A stretch of DNA of 16,998 nucleotides. Origin: DAOTZS01 sp034434335. GTDB taxonomy: Bacteria; Chloroflexota; Anaerolineae; CG2-30-64-16. This document shows positions 1-7,063 of this stretch, one piece after another. The notes under the pieces are model-generated. The model worked only from the letters and a program-made list of their open reading frames with translations, was not told where the DNA came from and did not search any database. The position numbers were made by a program, and so were the translations under genes. The stretch covers positions 1-16,998 of the forward strand of contig DAOTZS010000082.1 of the NCBI GenBank assembly GCA_034434335.1. The letters run 5' to 3'. Position 1 is the stretch's first letter. Every line of letters begins with the position of its first letter.

Positions 1-809
1 AAGGCCGGCCAGTTGCGCAACGACACCTCGCTCGCCAGCTCTTCCATAAAGGCGATCAGCTCTTCCCGGTCTTCTGGTCGGAAGTCCACCTCGTTCTGGC
101 GGTCCAGGTTGGCCACGTAGCTCTCGTGAAAGCCCACCAACTGGAAGCCCACCGGCAGTCCGCGCGCCCTGGCCCATTCCCGGAAGGCGCGCGCGTGGCG
201 CAGGTTCTGATGCATGACGACAAAGCCGACACCCAGCCAGAAATCGTGCTCTCTTTGTAGCTCCTGGAGGCCGGTGAGGGTTTCCAGGGCTTTGTCGAAG
301 GCGCCTGGGACGCCTCGCACGCGGTCGTGCAGCGTGCCGATGCCATCCAGGGAGACCGACATGCTGAGCCGGATGCCGGCCGGCTCGATGAGCTGGAGGA
401 TAGCGCGGGTCTGCTCCAGGATGCGTTGGGGCAGGAAACCGTTGGTGACCAGCGAAAGGGTGGCCAGGCCCGGCATGCGCCGCACCAGGTACGCCACCAG
501 CTCCACCAGGTCGGTGCGCAACGACGCCTCGCCGCCGGCCACGGTCAGGTGCTCGATGCCATCGAAGATGGGGTCGGGATCCATCAGGGCTGCGAACTCG
601 GCGACGGTCATCTCGTGGCGGTGGGGCATCTGCCAGATGTTGCACATGGCACAGCGGGCGTTACAGCGGTAATTGGTAATGAGCTGCAGGATTTTGGGTG
701 GCAAGGTCTGGAAGTGAGCGCGCACGTTGTAGTCGAACGCGCCGCGTGCCAGCCTTCCCCAGTCCACGGTGGTCAATTTCCTGAACGCAGACCTGCCGTT
801 CTCGCGCAC
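1..809 (-). CDS. Radical SAM protein, 3' end cut off by window edge
   Basis: The first 269 residues are visible. A CX3CX2C cluster motif (C49, C53, C56, in RCNARCAMCNIW) is the signature that binds the [4Fe-4S] cluster and S-adenosylmethionine. It is followed by a GGE motif (residues 92-94, in VAGGEASLR) and by the VSLDG stretch common in radical SAM barrels. Many relatives carry a C-terminal SPASM domain with extra clusters, but that part would lie beyond the left edge. I place the start at GTG 809 because GGAGAGGA lies just upstream (813-820). The same frame stays open further upstream but offers no convincing start. The gene is co-directional with the glycan cluster and separated from it by 400 bp, so it may have its own promoter. 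The family assignment is firm. The substrate is unknown: sugar modification, peptide modification and SPASM maturase roles are all possible. Confidence 0.88.
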   Translation of the reverse strand, partial: MRENGRSAFRKLTTVDWGRLARGAFDYNVRAHFQTLPPKILQLITNYRCNARCAMCNIWQMPHRHEMTVAEFAALMDPDPIFDGIEHLTVAGGEASLRTDLVELVAYLVRRMPGLATLSLVTNGFLPQRILEQTRAILQLIEPAGIRLSMSVSLDGIGTLHDRVRGVPGAFDKALETLTGLQELQREHDFWLGVGFVVMHQNLRHARAFREWARARGLPVGFQLVGFHESYVANLDRQNEVDFRPEDREELIAFMEELASEVSLRNWPA

Positions 810-812
810 GAT

Positions 813-820
813 TCCTCTCC
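813..820 (-). promoter_or_regulatory. Ribosome binding site deciding the radical SAM start
   Basis: GGAGAGGA on the minus strand lies 3 nt before GTG 809, and its GGAG core lies 7 nt before it. It is the only good Shine-Dalgarno match near the 5' end of this frame, and it favours the GTG over upstream CTG/TTG codons. Confidence 0.6.
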
Positions 821-1138
821 GCTTCAGAAGCTCTTGTGCTTTGTACTGCCCAGGCTTTCGCTTTGCACGCCCGGCTGCTGGCAGGGCCGGGGTAGAGGCT
901 ATTTTAGCCGGCCAAGTTGAAAAACAGATGAACAACGCCCCTTCTCAAAGTGATCATTTTGCAAAGGTGGGACCATGATATGCGGCCGCAACTGGCAGGG
1001 GCACAGGCTTCGCCATGGTAGCCGCCACGAACTATCCGGGCCGTTGAACTCGCCCTCCCTGGGCACTTCGTGCCAGGCCCCGCCCCGAAGGGTGGGCATC
1101 GCCAGGTCGGCGAAGGCCGACTACTGGCCGCAGGCCCC

Positions 1139-1186
1139 AAAAGGGTGACCCTCGGGCGAGCCCTCGGCGTGGCCCTTCCAGTCACC
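1139..1186 (-). terminator. Possible terminator after the dehydrogenase gene
   Basis: On the minus strand, a GGTGAC (1186-1181) pairs with GTCACC (1149-1144), enclosing smaller GC-rich inverted repeats, and is followed by TTTT (1142-1139). It lies 24 bp past the dehydrogenase stop, where the operon seems to end. The outer stem is only 6 bp, the loop is long and the T run is short, so it is a weak candidate. Confidence 0.3.
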
Positions 1187-1209
1187 GGCTAAATGGTTAC
1201 GCCGCCACT

Positions 1210-2217
1210 TCAGCGCCGGCCGGGCATCTCGTCCACATAGATGACCTGGTGCTTCAGCCCCGATTCCACCAGCAGTTCGGCCAGATAGACCGCGCGCAAG
1301 CCCTCCTCGCCGTTGATCAGGTGCTCCTGGCCCTGCGCCACGGCCCGCACGAAGTTCTCCAACTCCTCCACCAGCGGCTCACGCTTGCGGATCTCATAGC
1401 GTGTGACCCGCCCCTCGCTCACCCCCATCAGCGCGACCATCCCCTCCCAGCCGTTGGCGTAGTTGTTCTCGTAGAAGTAGAGTTCCTGGGTGAGGTAATT
1501 GACGTGGAACATGCCCCGCTCGCCCAGGATGGAGAGCTCGCGGATCTTGGTTGGGGTCAGCCAGTTGATGTCCAGCACGCCTACCGCGCCGTTAGCGAAT
1601 TTCAGCAGGCCAGAGAGCAGGTCCTCATGGCTGGCGTGGATCTCCTGTTCGGTCTCGGCGAACAGGCTCTGCACCGGTGAGCCGATCAGGTACTCCATGA
1701 TGTTGACTTCGTGGGTGGCCAGGTCGAACACCACACCCACATCCATGACCCGGCTGGGGAAGGGGCCTACCCGCCGGGAGCGGATCTGGAAGACGCGGCC
1801 CAGTTGACCGCTATCCAGCCGGCGCTTGAGCTCCAGGATGGCAGGGTTGAAGCGCTCGATGTGGCCCACGCCCAGGCGCACCCCCTTGCGTCGGGCAGCT
1901 TCGATCATTTCCTGGCATTCGGCCACGCTGGAGGCCATAGGCTTCTCGACAAACACATGCGCGCCGCGGCGGATAACATCCAGCGTTACCTCTTTATGCA
2001 GGCGGGTGGGCACGGCCACTGCCACGATGTCCAGGGGGACCCGCTCCAGCATCTCCCGGTAGTCTGTATAGGCCTGGGCCTTGTACGTCCGCGCGATCTG
2101 ATGCACCGTCTCCGCGTCGGTATCCGCCAGGGCCACGAGATTCACTTCCGGCATCTGGGCGAAAACGCGGGCATGGTTGCGTCCCATCGAACCGACCCCG
2201 ATGACCCCAACGTTCAT
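1210..2217 (-). CDS. Gfo/Idh/MocA sugar-nucleotide dehydrogenase (WlbA/WbpB type)
   Basis: This 335-residue protein has an N-terminal Rossmann fold with GVGSMG (G7, G9, G12) for NAD(P), the EKP motif (E91-K92-P93) with the family's catalytic-site lysine, and a C-terminal alpha/beta domain with FDLATHEVNIM (D165, H169), the usual position of the active-site histidine. The family oxidises hydroxyls on sugars and sugar nucleotides. Members next to WlbB/WbpD-like acetyltransferases usually oxidise C3 of UDP-GlcNAc or UDP-GlcNAc uronate, and such an acetyltransferase lies two genes upstream. ATG 2217 is chosen because it overlaps the previous stop as ATGA, with GGAG about 10 nt upstream and the protein homology starting there. 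The frame stays open for about 100 codons further, but that part is the shadow of the membrane-protein gene. The exact substrate is inferred from context. Confidence 0.88.
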   Translation of the reverse strand: MNVGVIGVGSMGRNHARVFAQMPEVNLVALADTDAETVHQIARTYKAQAYTDYREMLERVPLDIVAVAVPTRLHKEVTLDVIRRGAHVFVEKPMASSVAECQEMIEAARRKGVRLGVGHIERFNPAILELKRRLDSGQLGRVFQIRSRRVGPFPSRVMDVGVVFDLATHEVNIMEYLIGSPVQSLFAETEQEIHASHEDLLSGLLKFANGAVGVLDINWLTPTKIRELSILGERGMFHVNYLTQELYFYENNYANGWEGMVALMGVSEGRVTRYEIRKREPLVEELENFVRAVAQGQEHLINGEEGLRAVYLAELLVESGLKHQVIYVDEMPGRR

Positions 2218-3482
2218 GATTGGCTGTCTCCTTTGTAGTGCCAGTGCGTGATGATCCACCTCCAGCCCCTGCTGAGCGTTCCCGAAGCCAGGATGATCAG
2301 GGCGGGCTCGGCCGGAGCGCGCATACGAAAACCACCCCAGGAGAGCGCGGCTGTCACCATAGAGCATCCGATGATGGCCCACAGCACACTGCTGCGGCGC
2401 CAGGCGCAGCGGGTCAGCCACGCTCCGGCGGGCGCCAGCAAGGCGACTACGGCGTAATAGTAGAAGCCCACATTGGCGGGAAAACCGTGGGCAAAGCGAT
2501 AGAGATGCCAGAACTTCACCAACCGCCACCAGGCCATGCGTGGCAGGTCACCCACGTGGCCGCGCATAAAGGCCAGGGCAAGCTCGCGCCAGGCAGCATC
2601 ACGGCCCAGTTCATCCAGCCGGCAGCTCCATCCCACCCCGGGGATCTCACAAGGCGAGACCCAGTCACCGCGCAGCGCGGGATCGTTGAGCACCAGCTCA
2701 TTGTACGATCCCAGGAGCACGGCGCCGGTCATGGTAGAGGTCGGGATCAGCTTACCAAATACCAGATAATTGCGCGCTATCCAGGGAGTGGCAACGGCCA
2801 ACGCCATCAGCGCCACCACCGCGGCATCGGCCAGCCGGTATGGCCACGCCTCCCGGCTGGCCACCAGCCACCAGGCCAGGAGGCACGGGACCAGGGCCAC
2901 ACCATTGGGCCGTGTGAGCCAGGCCAGCCCCAGCAGCAGGCCCAGCCATAGGTCCCCACGCACGCTGGGGCGTTCCAGCAGCCGCAAGGCCGCGACCACG
3001 GCCAGGGTCACGAGCAAGATGAACAACGGTTCAGAAAGCAGCGAGCCCCCTGCGTAGATCAGCAGGGGATAGGTGGCGGCGATTACCGCGGCCACGCGGC
3101 CTGTTACTACGCCGTCAACCTGTCTGCCCACCGCGTAGGTGGCCACCACGATCCCTGCCCCGATCAGCGCTTCCACTACCAGGCCGAGGCGATAGTCCAC
3201 CCCTCCGAGCCTATACGCAGCTGCCAGCAGCAGAGGGAACAACGGAGGCCGGATAGCAGTCGGCGCGCCATTTGCCAGCCGATACCCCAGGCCGCTGGCC
3301 AGGCTGGCAGCGATCTCACTATATTCGCGAGCATCGTACTCCGGTTCATAGCCCGGGCCAACAAGTAGCAGATTGTACCCCAGGCGTAGACAAAGGGCAA
3401 ACAGGGCAACCAGGGCCAGAAAAAGGGCCTCTCTGGCTTCAGGAGGTACGGCAACATTCTGAGACACGGGCTGCTCACTCAC
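2214..3482 (-). CDS. GT-C type membrane glycosyltransferase (PMT_2/ArnT-like)
   Basis: This is a 422-residue polytopic membrane protein with roughly ten hydrophobic segments. The first cytoplasmic-to-outer loop carries YDAREYSEIA (D50 to A59), in the position of the acidic catalytic motif of GT39/GT83-type enzymes. RPPLFPLLLAAAYRL (79-93) matches the family's conserved RPPLYP-like stretch just after it. Such enzymes move a sugar from a polyprenyl-phosphate donor to a glycan, lipid or protein on the outer face of the membrane. The start is GTG 3482, 6 nt after the acetyltransferase stop, with a modest GGAAG upstream. The stop overlaps the next gene as ATGA. It sits between the two nucleotide-sugar genes, which suggests that the modified sugar and this transferase belong to the same step. 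Donor and acceptor are not predictable from the sequence. Confidence 0.8.
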   Translation of the reverse strand: MSEQPVSQNVAVPPEAREALFLALVALFALCLRLGYNLLLVGPGYEPEYDAREYSEIAASLASGLGYRLANGAPTAIRPPLFPLLLAAAYRLGGVDYRLGLVVEALIGAGIVVATYAVGRQVDGVVTGRVAAVIAATYPLLIYAGGSLLSEPLFILLVTLAVVAALRLLERPSVRGDLWLGLLLGLAWLTRPNGVALVPCLLAWWLVASREAWPYRLADAAVVALMALAVATPWIARNYLVFGKLIPTSTMTGAVLLGSYNELVLNDPALRGDWVSPCEIPGVGWSCRLDELGRDAAWRELALAFMRGHVGDLPRMAWWRLVKFWHLYRFAHGFPANVGFYYYAVVALLAPAGAWLTRCAWRRSSVLWAIIGCSMVTAALSWGGFRMRAPAEPALIILASGTLSRGWRWIITHWHYKGDSQS

Positions 3483-3488
3483 GGTGAG

Positions 3489-4061
3489 TTATTCTTCCGG
3501 GGGGTTGCGATAGGTGGCCCCGCAGTGCCGACAGTGCAGGCCATCGCCGGCCGGCTCCAGGCGTCGGCCACAGGCGCAGGCGTAGCCGATCAGCCGCGCC
3601 GGCACCCCCACGACCAGCCCGTGGGCCGGCACGTCGCGCGTCACCACCGCGCCGGCCCCCACCATGGCGAAACGCCCCACCGTCACACCCGGCAGGATCA
3701 CTGCCCGCGCCCCGATGGCCGCGCCGTAACAGATGCGCACAGGAATTACTTCCCAGTCGGCATTGCCCTTCAGAGTGCCATCCGGGTTGATGGCCCGGGG
3801 ATAGAGGTCGTTGGTGACCACTACGTGGGGCCCCAGAAAGACCCCGTCCTCCACCGTCGCGCCATGATAGACTGAGCAGTTATTCTGGATCTTCACCCGA
3901 TCTCCGATGATCACATCGAAATCAATGTAGACATTCTTGCCGATGATGCAATCCCGGCCGATGCGCGCTCCCTCTCGGACCTGGGCCTGATGCCAGATAA
4001 CGGTGCCATCGCCAATGGTAGCCTGAGGTGAGACATCGGCCGTCGGATGGACACGGATCAT
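3489..4061 (-). CDS. Left-handed beta-helix N-acetyltransferase (WlbB/WbpD-like) with zinc ribbon
   Basis: The 190-residue protein consists mainly of hexapeptide repeats (such as IGDGTV, IGRDCI, IGKNVY, IGDRVK, IGARAV) that form a left-handed beta-helix, the fold of trimeric acetyl-CoA-dependent acetyltransferases. VVTNDLYPRA (81-90) is the motif of the WbpD/WlbB group, which acetylates the 3-amino group of UDP-2-acetamido-3-amino-2,3-dideoxyglucuronate or a related sugar. VGVPARLIG (151-159) is the usual end of the helix. A short tail with C162, C164, C177 and C180 looks like a small zinc ribbon. ATG 4061 overlaps the previous stop as ATGA and has AAGGAGG upstream. The dehydrogenase two genes on fits the same pathway. 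The aminotransferase and the UDP-GlcNAc 6-dehydrogenase are not in view. Confidence 0.87.
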   Translation of the reverse strand: MIRVHPTADVSPQATIGDGTVIWHQAQVREGARIGRDCIIGKNVYIDFDVIIGDRVKIQNNCSVYHGATVEDGVFLGPHVVVTNDLYPRAINPDGTLKGNADWEVIPVRICYGAAIGARAVILPGVTVGRFAMVGAGAVVTRDVPAHGLVVGVPARLIGYACACGRRLEPAGDGLHCRHCGATYRNPPEE

Positions 4062-5287
4062 GAACCCTCCTTCGCTGCGGGTGACGATCCCCTGGCCATC
4101 AGCCGGGCCAGCAACTCCAGATATCTGGCCCGCTCCGTGGCCCAGTTGTACTGCGCCGTGAAACGCCTGGCCCGCTCGGCCTGCTCCCGACGCAGTTCAG
4201 GAGCGTGGTATAAGGTCAGCAGTTTCTCGGCCAGATCACTCGCGTCCCCAGGCCGGAAGAACTGGACCATGGAGTCGTCGAAGTAATCTGCGGTGGTTGC
4301 CGTGCGAGAGGCGATGGCCGGCACCCCCAGGGCCACATATTCCAGCAACTTGGTGGGCAGCCCGCAGTCGGTGAAGACATCCTGGCGCATGGGGACTACC
4401 CCCACGTCGGCCGCGGCGATGGCCTGAGGCATCAACTCCAACGGCTGCTGGCCGTGAAAGCGCACGATGTCGGCCAGCCCGAGCTCCCTCACCAGGCGTT
4501 CCACCGCCGGCAGGTAGTCCCCTGTGCCGTACAGCTCCAGGCGCAGGCCGGGGATGTGCGCCCGCACCTGGGCCGCGGCCTGCACCAGCAGATCCACCCC
4601 ATAGCGGTACATCATGCCGCCATGGTAGATGACGACAAAGGTGTTGTCGGGGACGCGGGTGGCCGGGGTTCTTGCGGGATCAAACAGCCGTTCATCAGGG
4701 CAATTCATGACCTGAGTCAGCTTATGCCCTGGGATGCCGCGGGCCAGCATGATGCGCCGATGGCGCTCGTGCAGCACAAGCACAGCATCGGCACACGCAC
4801 AGGCCAGCCGCTCCTGGGCCGTAAGCAGGCGCACAACTGCCGAGCGGCGGGCCAGGCCAAAGCGCGACATGAACAACTCTGGCGTCAGCTCGCGCAGATC
4901 GAGCACCAGTGGCACTCCACGGCTCTTCAGCGGCAGGGCGCTGAAGAGCAGCGCATCGGGCGGATTATGCACCTGGACCAAATGGTAGTGTTGCATGCGG
5001 TCAAGGCGCAACAGATGCAGAGCCGCGCCGGCGAAGAAAGTGGCATATTCGGCCAGGTAGACCAGCGCCCCTGCGCCCTGATGGTGCCTCACCGGCAGGC
5101 GGTAGACTTGCACACCGTTCATGACCTCCCGTTCCGCCTGGCCGGGCAGCCGCAGCGCCAAAACGTCCACCGCATATCCCTGCCGGGCCAGCGCCTCGGC
5201 CATCCGCCGGCAGCGAGGCTCCACCGGGTAGCCGGAGTGAGTGACCAGGCAGACAGATCGCCCGCGGCCTGAGCTCGCTTCCCCCAT
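4058..5287 (-). CDS. GT4 family glycosyltransferase (WbuB-like)
   Basis: This is a 409-residue GT-B glycosyltransferase. The N-terminal acceptor domain begins with SVCLVTHSGYPVEPRCRRMA, preceded by about ten extra residues. VQVHNPPDALL (105-115) and LVLDLRELTPE (127-137) are the inter-domain and acceptor-side segments seen in WbuB-like enzymes. The C-terminal donor domain carries YHGGMMYRYGVD (221-232) and LPTKLLEYVALGVPAIAS (310-327), with E316 in the place of the second glutamate of the EX7E motif. It should add a sugar from a nucleotide-sugar donor to a lipid-linked glycan on the cytoplasmic face. ATG 5287 directly follows the previous stop codon, with GGAGG at 5299-5295. Sugar specificity cannot be read from the sequence. 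Confidence 0.88.
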   Translation of the reverse strand: MGEASSGRGRSVCLVTHSGYPVEPRCRRMAEALARQGYAVDVLALRLPGQAEREVMNGVQVYRLPVRHHQGAGALVYLAEYATFFAGAALHLLRLDRMQHYHLVQVHNPPDALLFSALPLKSRGVPLVLDLRELTPELFMSRFGLARRSAVVRLLTAQERLACACADAVLVLHERHRRIMLARGIPGHKLTQVMNCPDERLFDPARTPATRVPDNTFVVIYHGGMMYRYGVDLLVQAAAQVRAHIPGLRLELYGTGDYLPAVERLVRELGLADIVRFHGQQPLELMPQAIAAADVGVVPMRQDVFTDCGLPTKLLEYVALGVPAIASRTATTADYFDDSMVQFFRPGDASDLAEKLLTLYHAPELRREQAERARRFTAQYNWATERARYLELLARLMARGSSPAAKEGS

Positions 5288-6817
5288 TTATCTGCCTCCA
5301 CAGGTCAGCCGGCCAGCTTGCAGTCGAGAAGCGACTGCCTGCAGCAGCAACCCTAAGAGTACCACATACAATGGGTCGGTCATGAAACGGAAGCGGTTGT
5401 TCTCGCCCACTTCCAGCAGGTTGCCCGTAAAGGCCACGTACATAATGGCAAAGCAAAGGTAAGCAATCACCGTGCGCCTCGCAGGTTCGCCCCGCCAGAC
5501 GGCCCGCAGCCCAAAGCCAACCAGCACCGGCAGCCCGATGAGCAGAAAAAGGTAAGCATGGCGGGCATCGCCCTCGTTGAGGGGCAGGCCAGGCACTTTG
5601 GACAGGTCGAAGGGCAGTTTGCCATAGAACAGATAGTCGTAGAGCGCGTTCAGGAGGGCTATCCGCTTGCGGTTGGCCTCCAGAAAGAGATAGTCGCTGC
5701 TGGAGCGAAAGTAATGGAACCAACCCTTGGCCACCCCGAGCAGGTAGAAGCGCGGGCGATGGAGGGCCACCGCCAGGGCATCGCGCAGGTATTGATCGGA
5801 CACGGCCAGGTAGCCGATATGGTTGTAGTTCACCGCGCCGGTAGACTTGTAGAGCTGGCTGACCGCAGGGACCCCCGCATAGAGCGCCGGGCCCCGGAAC
5901 TGGGACGGGTACTGGTCGAGCGGCGCGAAGCGGTCTATCAGGGCCAGGGGTGACACCTCGCCGGCCGCGACCCAGGCCTGCCGTTCGGCCAGCGGGACGT
6001 TGCGGCTGACCACCCCCCATAGATTCATCCCCAGCCAGCTACTGGTGGCAAAACGGCCGAAAAGGACCAGGTTCTTCCCGTAGAACGCGAGCAGGAGCAG
6101 CAACGGCACGACAGCCGCGCTGGCCAGCACCCGGCGCCGCTCACGCCAGGCCCACCCCACACCCCCCACGCTCACCAGGTAATAGGGCCACTGGAAGAGG
6201 CTGCGCGTGCCGGCCAGCAGGAACAGCAGCCCGCAGAAAGCGGCTGCCTGCCATCCCCTGCCCTCGGCCAGAAAGGCATGGAGTGCCAGGGCCGAGAGGG
6301 TGAGCAGCAAGGCCAGGGGGAAAGTGTAGAACAGCCAGTGCTCATAGAGCACGAACGACGGACTTACCATGAACCAGGTGCTGAGGACAAACGCCAGCAC
6401 CTCAGATACCCCCAGCCGCTGCATCAGCTCAAACAACGCCAGGTAGAGTGCCAGCCCACAGCCAACATAGATGGCCCAGAAGAGCGGGGTGGGGTCGGCC
6501 AGCCCGAGCTTCAGCACCAGCCCCAAGAACAGGTTGAACAGAGGCGGCTGGATATGCAGATAGAGCAGGCTCTCCAGCAACCGATGGCGCAACAGTTCCG
6601 GGTCCAGAAACTGCCAGAAATAACGCAGGGGACTGGCATCAAAGCGTATCCCGGCCAGCCAGTAACCGGTATGGGCCAGCGCGAACAGCCCGGCCAGGGT
6701 GCCAGCCGTTGCCCACCGACGACTTATGCGCTGACGGCCGGCTTGCCTGCCCGGGCCATCGGCGGCCATCGGGGGCAGCGAGCCCTGTGCCCCCGCGTCA
6801 TCGTTCCATTTTGCCAT
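5288..6817 (-). CDS. Polytopic membrane protein, GT-C glycosyltransferase-like
   Basis: This 509-residue protein has a short charged N-terminus (1-35) and about ten to twelve hydrophobic segments. LYLHIQPPLFNLFLGL (85-100) resembles the H-PPL/PLY region of GT-C enzymes. A large extracytoplasmic part (about 290-400) and a final membrane pair (430-500) give the outline of an ArnT- or PMT_2-like transferase. The usual DE/DD motif is not obvious in the first loop, so it could be a divergent GT-C enzyme or another glycan-related membrane protein. ATG 6817 has GAGAGGA at 6830-6824. A 52-bp repeat array begins in the very next base, so the repeats separate this gene from the operon upstream without touching the ribosome binding site. 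The stop abuts the start of the next glycosyltransferase. Confidence 0.65.
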   Translation of the reverse strand: MAKWNDDAGAQGSLPPMAADGPGRQAGRQRISRRWATAGTLAGLFALAHTGYWLAGIRFDASPLRYFWQFLDPELLRHRLLESLLYLHIQPPLFNLFLGLVLKLGLADPTPLFWAIYVGCGLALYLALFELMQRLGVSEVLAFVLSTWFMVSPSFVLYEHWLFYTFPLALLLTLSALALHAFLAEGRGWQAAAFCGLLFLLAGTRSLFQWPYYLVSVGGVGWAWRERRRVLASAAVVPLLLLLAFYGKNLVLFGRFATSSWLGMNLWGVVSRNVPLAERQAWVAAGEVSPLALIDRFAPLDQYPSQFRGPALYAGVPAVSQLYKSTGAVNYNHIGYLAVSDQYLRDALAVALHRPRFYLLGVAKGWFHYFRSSSDYLFLEANRKRIALLNALYDYLFYGKLPFDLSKVPGLPLNEGDARHAYLFLLIGLPVLVGFGLRAVWRGEPARRTVIAYLCFAIMYVAFTGNLLEVGENNRFRFMTDPLYVVLLGLLLQAVASRLQAGRLTCGGR

Positions 6818-6823
6818 GCCAAA

Positions 6824-6830
6824 TCCTCTC
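6824..6830 (-). promoter_or_regulatory. Ribosome binding site at the edge of the repeat array
   Basis: GAGAGGA on the minus strand lies 6 nt before ATG 6817. The perfect palindrome of the repeat array starts at 6831, immediately next to it, so the repeat insertion has left translation initiation intact. Confidence 0.55.
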
Positions 6831-7063
6831 GTAGGGCGAGCTTAAGCTCGCCCTACGCGCCCATGCTTCAGCTCGCCTACACCCTCGGCGAGCTAAAGCT
6901 CGCCCTACGCGCCCATGCTTCAGCTCGCCTACACCCTCGGCGAGCTAAAGCTCGCCCTACGCGCCCATGCTTCAGCTCGCCTACACCCTCGGCGAGCTAG
7001 AGCTCGCCCTACGCGCCCATGCTTCAGCTCGCCTACACCCTCGGCGAGCTAAAGCTCGCCCTA
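6831..7063. repeat. Palindromic 52-bp tandem repeat array, four units
   Basis: A perfect 26-bp palindrome (6831-6856, GTAGGGCGAGCTT plus its complement) leads into four direct 52-bp units at 6856-6907, 6908-6959, 6960-7011 and 7012-7063. The units are almost identical. The only difference I see is A to G at 7000 in unit three. Each unit holds two partial copies of the palindromic core (on the minus strand, TAGGGCGAGCTTTAGCTCGCC and GTAGGCGAGCTGAAGC), so each can fold into hairpins. The array fills the whole gap between two genes of the operon and supplies the stop codon of the upstream one. There are no unique spacers, so it is not a CRISPR. It is best described as a REP/MITE-like palindromic family amplified in tandem. 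Confidence 0.9.

Larger units (their letters stand above)
810..1209. other. 400-bp gap without a recognisable gene
   Basis: This is the longest stretch without a gene apart from the repeat islands. It separates the dehydrogenase stop from the radical SAM start. Short open frames cross it on both strands, but none looks like a protein family and none has a good ribosome binding site. It holds several small inverted repeats: a GTCGGC/GCCGAC stem around GAAG (1106-1121), a bulged stem around the TTC of GGGCACTTCGTGCC, and a possible terminator at 1139-1186. A TAAAAT on the minus strand (906-901) could be a -10 box for the radical SAM gene, but I find no well-spaced -35 box. Confidence 0.5.

Noticed and set aside
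904..1185. Small minus-strand protein in the 400-bp gap
   Set aside because: It has a low-complexity R/P/G/S composition, no ribosome binding site, and two other overlapping frames of equal quality.
1210..2529. 104-residue N-terminal extension of the dehydrogenase
   Set aside because: It precedes the Rossmann motif, overlaps the membrane-protein gene in another frame, and looks like shadow sequence.
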